Positions 14,866-24,630 are shown, numbered from the stretch's first letter. The stretch is DNA of 64,000 nucleotides from Ferrovibrio xuzhouensis (GCF_042648965.1 NZ_JBHRYJ010000009.1:1-64000); one strand, 5' to 3'. A program made the numbers and translations. The notes: generated from the letters alone by a model not told the origin.

Positions 14866-17015
14866 GCCCGCGGCTCCACAGCAAGGTCAATTGGTAGGGA
14901 ATACAGACGAGGGCCGCCTGCGGCTTTGATAGCATTAGTGACGGCGGCCGCCAGGACGGCCGTACCGGGCTCCCCGACACCACCCGGCGCTTCCTTGCTG
15001 TCGACGACGATGACCTCCATTTCGGGCATCTCATTCATGCGCACAACCGGTTGGTCGTGGAAGTTGGTCTGGTCGATTTTGCCGTCGGTAATCGTCACTC
15101 GGCCGTAGAGCGCGGCACTGATGCCGAAGATCAGGCCGCCTTCGATCTGCTGCCGGACGATATTCGGGTTTACCGCCTGACCACAGTCGACCACCGCTGT
15201 AATCCGCCGGAGACGCACACTGCCCTGGGCGAGCAACTCGACCTCGGCAACCACGCCGGTATAGCTGCCGAAGCCCTCAAGTATGGAGACGCCACGGCCG
15301 GACCCCTTGGGCAGCGGGGTTCCCCACTTGGAAGCAGCCGCCACCTGGTCAAGGACATGCCGCATCCGGTGCTCCTGCTTCAGGATCGCCCGCCGGTATT
15401 CGACCGGATCCATCCCGGCATTGGCGGCGAGGTCGTCGACAACGGTTTCGACGACAAAGCAGTTGCGGGTCTCGCCGACGCCGCGCCAGTTGCCGTAGAC
15501 CAGACCAGATGGCGGGTCTTTGCGGACATATTCGACGCGGTGGTTCGGCCAGTTGTACGAACCTAGAGCCCCATTCACGACATCGAGGTCCACCCCATCC
15601 TTCACGTACCCGGGCAGGAACCAGGACATCACGGATGGGCCTACGACCCGGTGCTCGAAGCTGACCGGCATGCCCTTGGCGTCTACCCCGACCCGGACGG
15701 CGCTGTGGTTGTGGTACCGGAAGGCGTCATGGCGGATATCCTGCTCACGACCCCAGCAGATCTGGACCGGACCCTCTACCTTGCTGGCAATCTCGGCGGC
15801 AAGGACTATCCATTCCGACTGCAGGCGCCGCCCGAAGCCGCCGCCGATTGTGTAGTTGTGGACGGTGACCGCAGCGTCGGATAAGCCCAAGGTAGCGGCG
15901 ACCTGCCTCCGGGCCCGGCCCGGCCCCTGGCTGCCGACCCAGATTTCGCAGGAGGTCCGCCGGTAGTGGACGGTACAGTTCAGCGGCTCCATGGCGGCAT
16001 GGGCCAGCATGGGCATGTGAAAACTGGTCTCGAGGACCTTCGTCGCCTTGGTCATCGCCGCTGCGCTGTTGCCGCCTTGCGTGGCAACAAGCCCCTTGGT
16101 CTTCTCACCGGCGCTCAAGTCGGCCACGAGCTCCGCGGTCGACAAGGTGGTGTGGCCGCCCTCCCAACCGGGCGACAGAGCTGCCAGCCCTTTGCGGGCC
16201 GCCCCGGTATTCGTTGCGACGACGGCGACGGCCTGCGGGTGCTTCACAACCTGGGTGACGCCCTTGACTGCCATGGCCGGAGCCGGGTCGACGTCGACGA
16301 GTTTGCCGTCGATGACCGGGCTCAGCATGAGAGCCGCAAATTTGAGCCCGGGCAGCCGGACGTCGATGCCGTATTTGGCTGTGCCGTTGACCTTCTCGAC
16401 GGAGTCGGTCCGCCGCATGGATTGGCCGATGACCTTGAACTGGGCCTTCAGGGGCGGATCCTGCGGAACCGGAATGGCACTTGCCGCATGCACCAGGTCG
16501 CCATAGGGAGTCCGGCGGTTGGTCGGGTTGTGGACGACGAAGCCCCCTTCAGCCCTGCAGGTCTCCCGAGCGACCTTCCATTCCTTGGCGGCGGCCTCGA
16601 TGAGAACGATTCTGGCAGCGGCCCCAGCCTGCCGCATCTGCTTCCAGGCTCCGCGGACACCGAGCGAGCCACCGGTGATCTGGTCACCCAGCAGCGGATG
16701 CCCGTAGAGCTTGTCGTCGCCCGGGGCTATCTCCGACCTGATGATGTAGGGGGAAACCTCGAGTTCCTCGGCGACCAGCATGGCGACTGCTGAAAGCGCA
16801 CCCTGGCCCATCTCTGCGTAGGGGTTCACGAGGAATATCTGGCCGGAGTTGTCGATCCGGATGAAGGTCCCGGTCTTGAGGACCGAAGCCTTGTCGGCAG
16901 CTGTGGCCGCCCTCACCAGCATGCCGTTGGCGCCGAAGCCAATTACGAGTTCACTGACGGCGGCTGCGCCGAATGCCAGGACGCTACGCCGGGTGGTTTC
17001 GATTGCTGAACTCAT
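14862..17015 (-). CDS. iorB: Isoquinoline 1-oxidoreductase-type molybdenum subunit (beta)
   Basis: A 717-residue member of the xanthine-oxidase superfamily, IorB/aldehyde-dehydrogenase branch. It begins with a twin-arginine leader (TTRRSVLAFGAAA), so the folded enzyme is exported. Molybdopterin-binding segments include YTIGGGFGRRLQSEW, and the C-terminal GGVGEPGTAVLAAAVTNAI carries the active-site Glu expected in this family. It works with the [2Fe-2S] subunit encoded 2 bases upstream. IorAB hydroxylates N-heterocycles next to the nitrogen, but many homologues act on aldehydes or other substrates, so the substrate is open. Confidence 0.92.
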   Translation of the reverse strand: MSSAIETTRRSVLAFGAAAVSELVIGFGANGMLVRAATAADKASVLKTGTFIRIDNSGQIFLVNPYAEMGQGALSAVAMLVAEELEVSPYIIRSEIAPGDDKLYGHPLLGDQITGGSLGVRGAWKQMRQAGAAARIVLIEAAAKEWKVARETCRAEGGFVVHNPTNRRTPYGDLVHAASAIPVPQDPPLKAQFKVIGQSMRRTDSVEKVNGTAKYGIDVRLPGLKFAALMLSPVIDGKLVDVDPAPAMAVKGVTQVVKHPQAVAVVATNTGAARKGLAALSPGWEGGHTTLSTAELVADLSAGEKTKGLVATQGGNSAAAMTKATKVLETSFHMPMLAHAAMEPLNCTVHYRRTSCEIWVGSQGPGRARRQVAATLGLSDAAVTVHNYTIGGGFGRRLQSEWIVLAAEIASKVEGPVQICWGREQDIRHDAFRYHNHSAVRVGVDAKGMPVSFEHRVVGPSVMSWFLPGYVKDGVDLDVVNGALGSYNWPNHRVEYVRKDPPSGLVYGNWRGVGETRNCFVVETVVDDLAANAGMDPVEYRRAILKQEHRMRHVLDQVAAASKWGTPLPKGSGRGVSILEGFGSYTGVVAEVELLAQGSVRLRRITAVVDCGQAVNPNIVRQQIEGGLIFGISAALYGRVTITDGKIDQTNFHDQPVVRMNEMPEMEVIVVDSKEAPGGVGEPGTAVLAAAVTNAIKAAGGPRLYSLPIDLAVEPRA

Positions 17016-17017
17016 GG

Positions 17018-17491
17018 TCAGCGCCTCCCGGAGTTGGATTTGAGGTCGGCCGCGGCCTGCTTGATGGCCGTCCGGATGCGAGGATAGGTACCGCAGCGGC
17101 AGATGTTTCCTGCCATCGCATCATCAATCGCTGCATCGTCGGGCTGGTCGTTGACTTCGAGCAGGGCCGCTGCCTGCATGAGCTGGCCCGACTGGCAGTA
17201 GCCGCACTGGACGACGTCAACCTCGAGCCACGCTTTCTGGAGAGCTCGGCCGGGACCAGTATCCCCGAGTTTCTCGATAGTGGTGACTTCTCCATCCCCG
17301 ATGTCAGCGACGGCAGTCACGCAGGACCTCCGGGCGACACCGTCGACCATGACTGTACACGCCCCGCACAGAGCCGCTCCGCAGCCGAATTTGGTGCCGG
17401 TGAGATTCAAGACGTCGCGTAGGACCCAGAGCAGAGGCGTGTCAGGATCAACGTCAAACTCGTGCTTCTTCCCATTGACCTGTATCTGCAT
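17018..17491 (-). CDS. iorA: Isoquinoline 1-oxidoreductase-type [2Fe-2S] subunit (alpha)
   Basis: A 157-residue protein with two [2Fe-2S] domains: an N-terminal plant-ferredoxin type with GTKFGCGAALCGACTVMVDG and a C-terminal four-helix type with CGYCQSGQLM and NICRCGTYPRI. This is the electron-transfer subunit of xanthine-oxidase-family hydroxylases. It has no signal peptide of its own and is probably carried out by the twin-arginine leader of IorB. It is the first gene of the ior operon; the promoter should lie in the 432-base gap above it. Confidence 0.94.
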   Translation of the reverse strand: MQIQVNGKKHEFDVDPDTPLLWVLRDVLNLTGTKFGCGAALCGACTVMVDGVARRSCVTAVADIGDGEVTTIEKLGDTGPGRALQKAWLEVDVVQCGYCQSGQLMQAAALLEVNDQPDDAAIDDAMAGNICRCGTYPRIRTAIKQAAADLKSNSGRR

Positions 17492-17923
17492 TTGGCCCCC
17501 TCATCGCGCTGGCGATATCGTCAGAAGAGAGGCTTCGGAACGGGGCCGTCCGGTCGACTTCTGGAGCCGTGCGGATTGTTGCGCCTATGGGACACAATGC
17601 TGAGCCGGTCTTTTCGGAATCACGGCTGCCACAGGCCAATCAAAACGGTCATCAGACATCGACGGATTCCACCGAAACCGTCGCCCTTTTGCAGGTACCG
17701 TCATAGCGCCAAGCCGAGGCTCTACAGGCGTTAAGAGTAGTGAAATTCGGTGAATTCGGGCCAACAATAAACAGTTATATTGTGTTGTTTGCAGTCAGGC
17801 GAATGGACAGTTATTCCGCGGCAGCCCCGGCGTTTCCCCCGCAGACATCCGCCACCCAAGGGCGCCCGTACCGCCGACTGAAGACTTCTGCGCCTTACGT
17901 GATTCCGCCGATGAACCGCCCGA
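17492..17923. other. Upstream region of the ior operon
   Basis: A 432-base gap between the large regulator gene and iorA, both on the minus strand. It contains no frame I can support. The part nearest the regulator is AT-richer (17740-17800) and holds tandem direct repeats that could bind a winged-helix activator. The iorA promoter is expected here. Confidence 0.5.
17740..17758. promoter_or_regulatory. Tandem 10-base direct repeat, candidate activator site
   Basis: GTGAAATTCG is followed at once by GTGAATTCG, two near-identical half-sites one helical turn apart. Regulators with an OmpR-type winged helix, such as the protein encoded next door at 17924-20791, normally bind head-to-tail repeats with this 10-base phase. 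It lies about 250 bases above iorA. Inference only. Confidence 0.35.
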
Positions 17924-20791
17924 TCACTCGGGGCTCGCTTCGCGAACGCGCTGAAGCCGTTTCAATCCTTCAGTCAGGTCGGGAAATTCAGCGGCGTGCG
18001 GCAATCTCGATTTGGTTGTCTCAAGCACACCAATTGCGGACTCAACTCGCATTTCAGCTTCCATCTTCTGCGTTAATGCCAGAGCCGCCCTGACTTCGAA
18101 CGTCAAGGCCCGCGTCCCCTGGGCTTCCCGTATGGCCTGCGTCAACAACTCTTCTGCCTGATCGTGCTGTCCAGACTGCATATGCACTGTTGCGTCTAAC
18201 CGCAGAACTTCGGGCAAGCACCACAACTCGCCCGGCATAGATCCGTATCGACGCATCTCGGCTACAGCTGCCTTCGCCCCTGTCAGATCTCCAATCCCCA
18301 AGCAGGCTTCAGTCAGCATGCCGTAGTACATCGGTGCGCGCATGGTGAATTGCCATGCCATCAGCTCGTCCAGTCGCTTCTTCATATCGTCCACGGCGCC
18401 GGGCTTTCCTTGCCTGGCATTCAGCACATTCCTGAAAAAACGGCTGACTCGTCCCCAGATCTCAATGTCCTCCTGCCGGTTCCCATCCTCAAGCAGTGTT
18501 TGATACTCTTCCGCCCTCTCATCGTCGCCTGACCACAATGCGAGCGGCACTGCGCCAAGTGCGAGCAGGTTGGATTGCGATATGATATGCCCAAGCGACA
18601 ATACGCGATCGACCGCCCCACGAATGACTTCCATCGCCCGGCCCGGTTCCCCTAGCAACCAAAGGGCCAATGCCAGGGAGCAGTTTATGGCGACGATTTG
18701 GTCTAGGTTGTATCGCGTGTTCCGAACAAGCACCTTGTCTTTTGGAAACAGAGTTAGCAGGCTTTCCAATCGTTCCCGCGCGGCTTCCGGCTGCCCGGCA
18801 TAGAGTTCAGCCATAGCCAATAACCGATCGCCTTCGGGGATAGCCGCCCAATCCGAGTGCTTTTCTGCGATTTCTCTGAACTGGCCAATTCTGCCGATCG
18901 CCTCTGGCGACCTCCCCGTATAGATGAGGTACACCGCTAGACCCCACAGCCCCCGCAACTGATAATCGCTGCTGCCTCCTTCCACTCCAAGTTCGTAGCA
19001 TTGAAGCCACGCGGCTTCTGTCTTGGCATCCAATGGTCGGGCGAAATTCATACCAGATGCGGAAGACCAGCCAAGCTTCATCCTCGTGCTGATTGGGCAA
19101 TCGTCAATCTCGCCAATAGCAAGCAAAGCCCTGTCAACCCGCACCCGAAATTCATTGACGAGCGATAGTTCTTCCCACAAAGGGATGGCCACCGCGGTCA
19201 GCATGACGCCAATTCTCTTGTCGCCGCCTTCGAAGAACGACCAGAATATCACCTTTCGCAAATCATCGATTCTTGGGGCATAGTCGGCAAGCCACGCCCG
19301 TTTCTCGCGGTGCATCCACTCTGCGTCAGCACGCTCAAACATGGACAGGACATGGCGCGCATAGTGCAGCATCGCACTATCCCGCTCGCCTTCGTCAGAC
19401 AGCCTCTCAGAAGCATACGCACGCGTGCTTTCCAGCAGCCTGCACCGCATGGCGCTGCCGCCTTGGTCGAATGACACGAGCGAACGCGCTGTCAGCCGCT
19501 CTATTGCCCCGATTGTCTTGGCCGAGTCCAGCCCAGTCGCCTCCGACAATGCAATTGCATCTGACAGATAAAACGACCCCGCGAACACAGACACGAAGCG
19601 AAGCAGCTTAGCTTCGTCGTCGGAAAGGAGCCTGTAGCTCCAATCCAGCGTGGCCTGCAATGTCTGCTGACGCAGCGGCGCGTCCCTGGGCCCATTGCTC
19701 AACAGACGAAACCGCTGCTCCAACATCGAAAGAAGCTCTGGTGCGCCATATGTCGAGACCTTGCTTGCAGCCAGCTCGATCGCCAGCGCAATACCGTCCA
19801 GGTGCTGGCATATTGCGGCAACAAGCGGAGCATCTGTATCCGTCAGGTCATACCTGCCCCGCTCTCTGGCGCGCGTGGTGAAAAGCTCGACGGCCGGGAA
19901 CGCCAACGCCTGCTGTGCGGTTATACCAGCAGCCTCCTGCGGCACTGTCAGCGTCGGCAGAATATAGAGCTGCTCTTGCATGATGCCGAGGGGCTCGCGG
20001 CTTGTGGCGAGAAATGTCGATTCCGGCAGAGCAGATGAGAGCCGGTCTACTGCTTCGGCCACCGTCGGCAATAGATGCTCACAGTTGTCAAATATTAGGA
20101 GAACCTTCAGCCCCCGCAGGGCATCAACGATGTCGGTATATGGATCTTCAGAACGCTGACGGGCGCCAATAGCGTTAGCGATTGCCGCGGGGACAAACTG
20201 CGGATCCGCGACCGTCGCCAGGTCAACAAAGCAGACGCCACCTGAATAGGCAGCTCTAACCTTGTGGCCAACAGCAACCGCAACTGATGTCTTTCCCACA
20301 CCTCCAGGGCCCACAATCGTGAAGCAATGGGAAGTAGGCGCCGCCTCTGTCAATTCCGCAATTTCCTGGTCCCGGCCAATGAGGATAGGTGCTTTGGGTA
20401 AAGGCTTGAGTTGAATTGTCAGCGGTCGGGGTAGCCTGGAATCAGATACCGGCAGAACCTGCACTGTGCCGACGAACTGATAACCTCGCCTGGCCACAGA
20501 CACGATGTAGGTGTCTGAAGGCGTACCTTGGGCCAGAGCGCTCCTGAGAGAAGCGACATTGACGCGAAGACTGCTCTCATGGGTGATGGTGTTGGGCCAG
20601 ACATAGGCCTCTAGCTCGGCCCTTCCTACTGGCACTCCTGCATTGCGCACAAGCATTGAAAGAATGTCGAGCGCACGCGCACCGACGCGAACCGGCGATC
20701 CGCGACAAAGAAGAAGGTGTTTGGAGGGCGTGAATTGAAATGGCCCGAATTGGTACGTATTGCTGTCTGGCTCTACCTTTTTCGGTGCCAT
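17924..20791 (-). CDS. Large transcriptional regulator: winged helix + P-loop NTPase + helical repeats
   Basis: A 955-residue protein. Residues about 10-110 are an OmpR/CadC-type DNA-binding domain (VGARALDILSMLVRNAGVPV, then SLRVNVASLRSALA and RRGYQFVGTVQ). Residues about 135-420 are an NTPase module with Walker A GPGGVGKTSVAVAVG, Walker B VLLIFDNCEHLL and FLATSREPLGI. The remainder (about 420-950) is helical and TPR-like. This layout is shared with large signal-integrating activators of the SARP/AfsR/LuxR-MalT style. It is on the same strand as and directly upstream of iorAB, so it is the likely activator of that operon. Its GC is lower than the ior genes. Confidence 0.88.
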   Translation of the reverse strand: MAPKKVEPDSNTYQFGPFQFTPSKHLLLCRGSPVRVGARALDILSMLVRNAGVPVGRAELEAYVWPNTITHESSLRVNVASLRSALAQGTPSDTYIVSVARRGYQFVGTVQVLPVSDSRLPRPLTIQLKPLPKAPILIGRDQEIAELTEAAPTSHCFTIVGPGGVGKTSVAVAVGHKVRAAYSGGVCFVDLATVADPQFVPAAIANAIGARQRSEDPYTDIVDALRGLKVLLIFDNCEHLLPTVAEAVDRLSSALPESTFLATSREPLGIMQEQLYILPTLTVPQEAAGITAQQALAFPAVELFTTRARERGRYDLTDTDAPLVAAICQHLDGIALAIELAASKVSTYGAPELLSMLEQRFRLLSNGPRDAPLRQQTLQATLDWSYRLLSDDEAKLLRFVSVFAGSFYLSDAIALSEATGLDSAKTIGAIERLTARSLVSFDQGGSAMRCRLLESTRAYASERLSDEGERDSAMLHYARHVLSMFERADAEWMHREKRAWLADYAPRIDDLRKVIFWSFFEGGDKRIGVMLTAVAIPLWEELSLVNEFRVRVDRALLAIGEIDDCPISTRMKLGWSSASGMNFARPLDAKTEAAWLQCYELGVEGGSSDYQLRGLWGLAVYLIYTGRSPEAIGRIGQFREIAEKHSDWAAIPEGDRLLAMAELYAGQPEAARERLESLLTLFPKDKVLVRNTRYNLDQIVAINCSLALALWLLGEPGRAMEVIRGAVDRVLSLGHIISQSNLLALGAVPLALWSGDDERAEEYQTLLEDGNRQEDIEIWGRVSRFFRNVLNARQGKPGAVDDMKKRLDELMAWQFTMRAPMYYGMLTEACLGIGDLTGAKAAVAEMRRYGSMPGELWCLPEVLRLDATVHMQSGQHDQAEELLTQAIREAQGTRALTFEVRAALALTQKMEAEMRVESAIGVLETTKSRLPHAAEFPDLTEGLKRLQRVREASPE

Positions 20792-21043
20792 GCCCTCAGT
20801 TGCCTTCCCCTCTTCATATCGCCGGATGCGTTAGCCCCGCATACCGTTGCGAATATTATGGCTCCGCAATGAATATTCGATGCAGATTCGCATTCGTCTG
20901 TCTACGGCCAAATTTTTCAGTACCGCCGTAAGCCTCTGGACATTGGGAAAGACCGCCCCATGCCCCAGCTGCGAATTGAGATACTCGCCGTGAAATGAAG
21001 ATTTTTTGACGCTCCCGGGCCTGATCCAGTCCTCGGCCGAAAC
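20792..21043. other. Intergenic stretch, no supported gene
   Basis: About 250 bases upstream of the large regulator. A long minus-strand frame runs through here into the permease gene, but its sequence is an antisense reading of real coding DNA and lacks family features. The regulator promoter is expected here. Confidence 0.4.
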
Positions 21044-21229
21044 ATGGACGAGTTGTTCGCCGGGGCGCCGCGGGTCAAGAAGGTGCCCGAGGACGAGGCG
21101 ATCGATGTGGCCATGACCCGGTTCCGGGCCATGCTCGAGGGTCAGCTGGCCTTCGAGGCTGAAGACGTCGTCAAGCTGCTGAACATGGCAGCCCGGAAGA
21201 AGGCCGCTCGCAAGGGCAAGGACCGCTGA
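21044..21229 (+). CDS. Small hypothetical ORF (61 residues), possibly a gene fragment
   Basis: MDELFAGAPRVKKVPEDEAI continues into a charged helical protein ending in KKAARKGKDR. Codon use is GC-rich and host-like, unlike the AT-rich sequence just before it. The frame stays open about 45 bases upstream of the ATG (reading FDAPGPDPVLGRN) to a TGA at 20996, so it may be the 3' remnant of a longer gene. I do not recognise it. Confidence 0.4.
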   Translation: MDELFAGAPRVKKVPEDEAIDVAMTRFRAMLEGQLAFEAEDVVKLLNMAARKKAARKGKDR

Positions 21230-21264
21230 TATTGCTCTGGTGTAAAGTTCCTGTACTGACCTGA

Positions 21265-22143
21265 CTAGCTCATCGCCCTGAATATGCTTGCCAGCGATGC
21301 AGGCATGCCGCGGTCCACTCTTGCCACGGCATGGGCCAGGACGAGAGTCAGGAAGCACAGGCCATAGGGCAGACAGGCCAGCAGGTGGCTTGAGACCGCC
21401 AATCCCGCTGCCTGCAACTGCAATACGGCGATTTCGGACAGCCCGAAGACCAGCGCCACCGGCAGCACCAGCATGGGCTGCCAGCGCGCGACGATGACCA
21501 GGCCGACGGCAACAAAGCCGCGTCCCTTGGTCATCTCCTGCGCCCAGGTCTGGGTGTAGTCCACAGACAACACTGCGCCGCCCAATCCCGACAATGCTCC
21601 CCCGAGAAGGATGGCTTCCAACTGGGCGCGCCATGGCCGGATACCGGCCGAGCTGGCATTGGTCAGGGAGTCACCGACCACGCGCCATTGCAGCCCGCGC
21701 CGTGTCCGGGAGAGGAACACCGCCAGCGCCACCGTCAGTCCGACCGCCACCCACGCCATCGGGCTGATGCCGAGGACCGGCGCAAAGCCATGGACCTTGC
21801 CACCAACATAGGGACGCCCGAGCAGGGAGCTCAGGCCCAGCCCCAGGGTCCAGACCGCCACGCCGCTTGCCAGCTGGTTGACCCTGAAGCCCAGGCACAA
21901 CACCGCATGGACGGTCGAAAGGGCGATACCGGCCGCCATTCCGGCCGCCATGCCCAGAGCGGGGTTGCCGGTCACGACCACTGCTGCGAAGCCACCGACA
22001 GCGCCGACCAGCATCTGGCCCTCGATGCCAAGGTTGATGACGCCGACCCGCTGCGTCATCGTCTCCCCCAGCAGAGCCAGCAGAAGCGGTGTGGCGCTCC
22101 GGATCATTGCGGCTGCCCATGCCAGAACCAATGCCTCAGCCAT
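21265..22143 (-). CDS. ABC transporter permease, nucleoside/BMP type (second permease)
   Basis: A 292-residue membrane protein with about eight hydrophobic segments, of the LivH/RbsC-like BPD_transp_2 family. INLGIEGQMLVGAVGGFAAV and FRVNQLASGVAVWTLGLGLS are typical of the second permease of BMP-dependent (NupQ/YufQ-like) importers. Its start overlaps the stop of the first permease by 8 bases. It is the last gene of a six-gene operon that starts at the binding protein (26971). Substrate: probably a nucleoside or nucleobase-like molecule, by family. Confidence 0.9.
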   Translation of the reverse strand: MAEALVLAWAAAMIRSATPLLLALLGETMTQRVGVINLGIEGQMLVGAVGGFAAVVVTGNPALGMAAGMAAGIALSTVHAVLCLGFRVNQLASGVAVWTLGLGLSSLLGRPYVGGKVHGFAPVLGISPMAWVAVGLTVALAVFLSRTRRGLQWRVVGDSLTNASSAGIRPWRAQLEAILLGGALSGLGGAVLSVDYTQTWAQEMTKGRGFVAVGLVIVARWQPMLVLPVALVFGLSEIAVLQLQAAGLAVSSHLLACLPYGLCFLTLVLAHAVARVDRGMPASLASIFRAMS

Positions 22144-23161
22144 GCCTGCCCGCCCGCAGCCTGTCCCAGCCGCTCACGCTCAATGCCACCACGAACAGGA
22201 CGCCCTGAAGCACCATGGCGCTGGCGGCAGGAACCTTGGCGATATCCTGCAGGGCATCGCCTGCGGAATACAGCCCGCCAATCAGGACCGACAGGACCAC
22301 GGCCCAGAGCATGTTGTGACCCGACAGCCAGCCAACCAAAAACCCTGTCAGGCCGTATCCCAGGGACAGGCCGGGCTGGAGGCGTCCCTGGACAGCAGAG
22401 GCTTCACCCCAGCCGGATAGCCCAGCCAGGGCGCCGCCGATCGCCATCGTCATGAGCGCAGCACGCCCGAAGTTCAGTCCGATGGCAGACCCCAGCGCCC
22501 GGTTCTCGCGCAGGACCCGCAACTCAACGCCCACCCGGCTGCGCGACAGGTACCAGTGCACCACAAGGGCGATGGCGACCGCTATGATGAAGCCGAGATT
22601 GACCCTGGTTCCGAACAGGGTCGGCAGGGCTGCTTCCGGCGGGAAGGAAATCGTCGCAGGCCAGCCAAGGTTGCCGGTGTCCTTCCAGGGGCCGTACACG
22701 ACAAAGTTCACCAGCAAAGCCGCGATGTAGTTCAGCAACAAAGTGGTAATCGTCTCGTGGACGCCAATTCTGGCTTTCAGATAGGCCGGAATGATGCCCC
22801 ATACCGCACCGCCAACGATGGCCGCCAGTCCAACCAGCGGGAATAACAGCCAGCCCAGGCCCAGGTCATGGGCTGCAATCATCACGCCCGTGGCAACCAA
22901 GGCGCCCATGTAGAGCTGGCCGTCGGCGCCGACCGAAATCAGGCCGAGGCGGGCCGGGATGATGGTCGCCATTGCACAGAACAGGATAGGCGTCGCTTTA
23001 ACGAGGGTCTCGGAGATCGAGTACGTATCCCCGAACGCATACATGACCATGCTGCCAATCATGGCCAGCGGCGGTTTACCCAGGGCAAGAAAGAAGACGA
23101 CCGCTCCGACAAAGGTCGCGACCAGGACCAGAAGAACTGCCAGAATCCGCCTCGGCATCAC
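22136..23161 (-). CDS. ABC transporter permease, nucleoside/BMP type (first permease)
   Basis: A 341-residue membrane protein of the YufP/NupP type: FGDTYSISETLVKATPILFC, RLGLISVGADGQLYMGALVA, and KARIGVHETITTLLLNYIA with the conserved ETI..NYIA motif of this permease group. Its start overlaps the ATPase stop by 4 bases (ATGA). It pairs with the permease downstream to form the membrane channel. Confidence 0.92.
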   Translation of the reverse strand: MMPRRILAVLLVLVATFVGAVVFFLALGKPPLAMIGSMVMYAFGDTYSISETLVKATPILFCAMATIIPARLGLISVGADGQLYMGALVATGVMIAAHDLGLGWLLFPLVGLAAIVGGAVWGIIPAYLKARIGVHETITTLLLNYIAALLVNFVVYGPWKDTGNLGWPATISFPPEAALPTLFGTRVNLGFIIAVAIALVVHWYLSRSRVGVELRVLRENRALGSAIGLNFGRAALMTMAIGGALAGLSGWGEASAVQGRLQPGLSLGYGLTGFLVGWLSGHNMLWAVVLSVLIGGLYSAGDALQDIAKVPAASAMVLQGVLFVVALSVSGWDRLRAGRHG

Positions 23162-24630
23162 GCAGCGTTCCGGTGCTGTGTAGCCATCAGCTCGCCCAGT
23201 CGCTGCCGCGTCGCCTCCGACCGGTTCAGGATACCCGCAAGGCTGCCGGAGTTCATGACGGCAATGCGGTGCGCATATTTCTGTAGATCATCGAGGTCTT
23301 CCGAGAACCAGACCACGGCGGCGCCCCGCCGGGCATGGGCAAACAGGGCGGTATAGACGGCGTGGCATGCGGCGACATCGAGGCCCATGGTCGGATAGCA
23401 GGCCACGACGAGGTCCGGCTGACCCGACAGCTCGCGAGCAATCACCAGCTTCTGCAGATTGCCCCCCGACAGCTGGCCGGTTGCCATCTCCGGAACGGGC
23501 GGGCGGACGTCGAATGTCTCGAGCAAGGTCCGGGCGTTTGCGGTCTCAGTGCCCCAGCGCGGCAGACGCGGCAAATACGGCAGGCGGCGCAGGAGCAGAT
23601 TCAGTGAATTGCTCAGCCCTTCGGCCACGGCATTCTGACGCGGTGCCTCCGGCAGATATGCGACGCGCGCATCGGGCATTCCATCGGCTGCTCTGGCAAT
23701 GCTGATGCCATCCAGGACAATATCGCCGTGCGTGACCGGCAGAACTCCGGCCAGGGCATCTGCCAGGGCTTTCTGCCCGTTGCCGGAGACACCGGCAATC
23801 CCAAGAACCTCTCCCCGGTAAACTTCGAAATCGACAGCTTTCAGTCCCGGCGCCTGCAACGAACGGACCTGCAGCAGCGGAATATCCGCCGGAGCAGGCA
23901 GCTCGTCGAGCTGACCGGTGTCCGCGGTCCCGACCATACCCTCGACCAGTTCCTCGACGGTCCTTTCGTCGACCCGCGCGCGGTCGACCACCTTGCCCCG
24001 GCGCATAACGACAATGCGGTCTGCAACAGCGGACACGTCGGCCAGCTTGTGACTGATCAGGACGACGGAGCGGCCGCTGGCCTTCAGGTCCCGGATAAAG
24101 CCGTAGAGTCTCTCCACTTCAGGGGGCAGCAGCACCGAGGTTGGCTCGTCGAGGATGACGGTACTGGCGCCACTGCTCAGCACCTTAGCCAGTTCGACCA
24201 TCTGGCATTCACCAACGGTCAGGCTGTAAACGGGCCGGGACGGCTCGATACCCGGCGCCAGGGCGGTGAGATGGTCCAGGGCCGCATCGACGTCGCGACG
24301 CTGCAGCCACCATCCCAGACCGGGCTTGGCCAGTCGGAGATTGTCCCGGACGCTCAGGGCCGGAAACAGGCTGAAATTCTGGAACACCATGCCGATGCCG
24401 CAGCTGACGGCATGCTTTGGATCGCGGATCGCGGTCGGCGTTCCGTCAATCTGTATCTCACCGCTGTCAGGGCCGTAGATGCCCAGCAGCAGCTTCATCA
24501 ACGTGCTCTTGCCTGCGCCATTCTCGCCGAGCAGGGCCAGCACCTCGCCTGGAGGAATCTCCAGATCCACGCCGTCCAGAGCCTGGACTGCGCCGAAGCG
24601 CTTGGCGATGCCGCGCATATCGATACGCAT
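23158..24630 (-). CDS. ABC transporter ATP-binding protein with two nucleotide-binding domains
   Basis: A 490-residue tandem ATPase of the sugar/nucleoside (RbsA/YufO) type. The first domain has Walker A GENGAGKSTLMKLL, signature LTVGECQMVEL and Walker B STVILDEPTS. In the second domain the phosphate loop is degenerate (GVSGNGQKALADALAG), the signature is LSGGNLQKLVIARELS, and the Walker B acid is replaced (DLVVACYPTMGLD), as is common in this family where only one site is fully catalytic. Its start follows the RidA-like stop directly. Confidence 0.93.
   Translation of the reverse strand: MRIDMRGIAKRFGAVQALDGVDLEIPPGEVLALLGENGAGKSTLMKLLLGIYGPDSGEIQIDGTPTAIRDPKHAVSCGIGMVFQNFSLFPALSVRDNLRLAKPGLGWWLQRRDVDAALDHLTALAPGIEPSRPVYSLTVGECQMVELAKVLSSGASTVILDEPTSVLLPPEVERLYGFIRDLKASGRSVVLISHKLADVSAVADRIVVMRRGKVVDRARVDERTVEELVEGMVGTADTGQLDELPAPADIPLLQVRSLQAPGLKAVDFEVYRGEVLGIAGVSGNGQKALADALAGVLPVTHGDIVLDGISIARAADGMPDARVAYLPEAPRQNAVAEGLSNSLNLLLRRLPYLPRLPRWGTETANARTLLETFDVRPPVPEMATGQLSGGNLQKLVIARELSGQPDLVVACYPTMGLDVAACHAVYTALFAHARRGAAVVWFSEDLDDLQKYAHRIAVMNSGSLAGILNRSEATRQRLGELMATQHRNAA

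Noticed and set aside
20831..21634. A 267-codon minus-strand frame upstream of the large regulator
   Set aside because: Its upstream half is an out-of-frame reading of the permease gene and the rest has no recognisable features.
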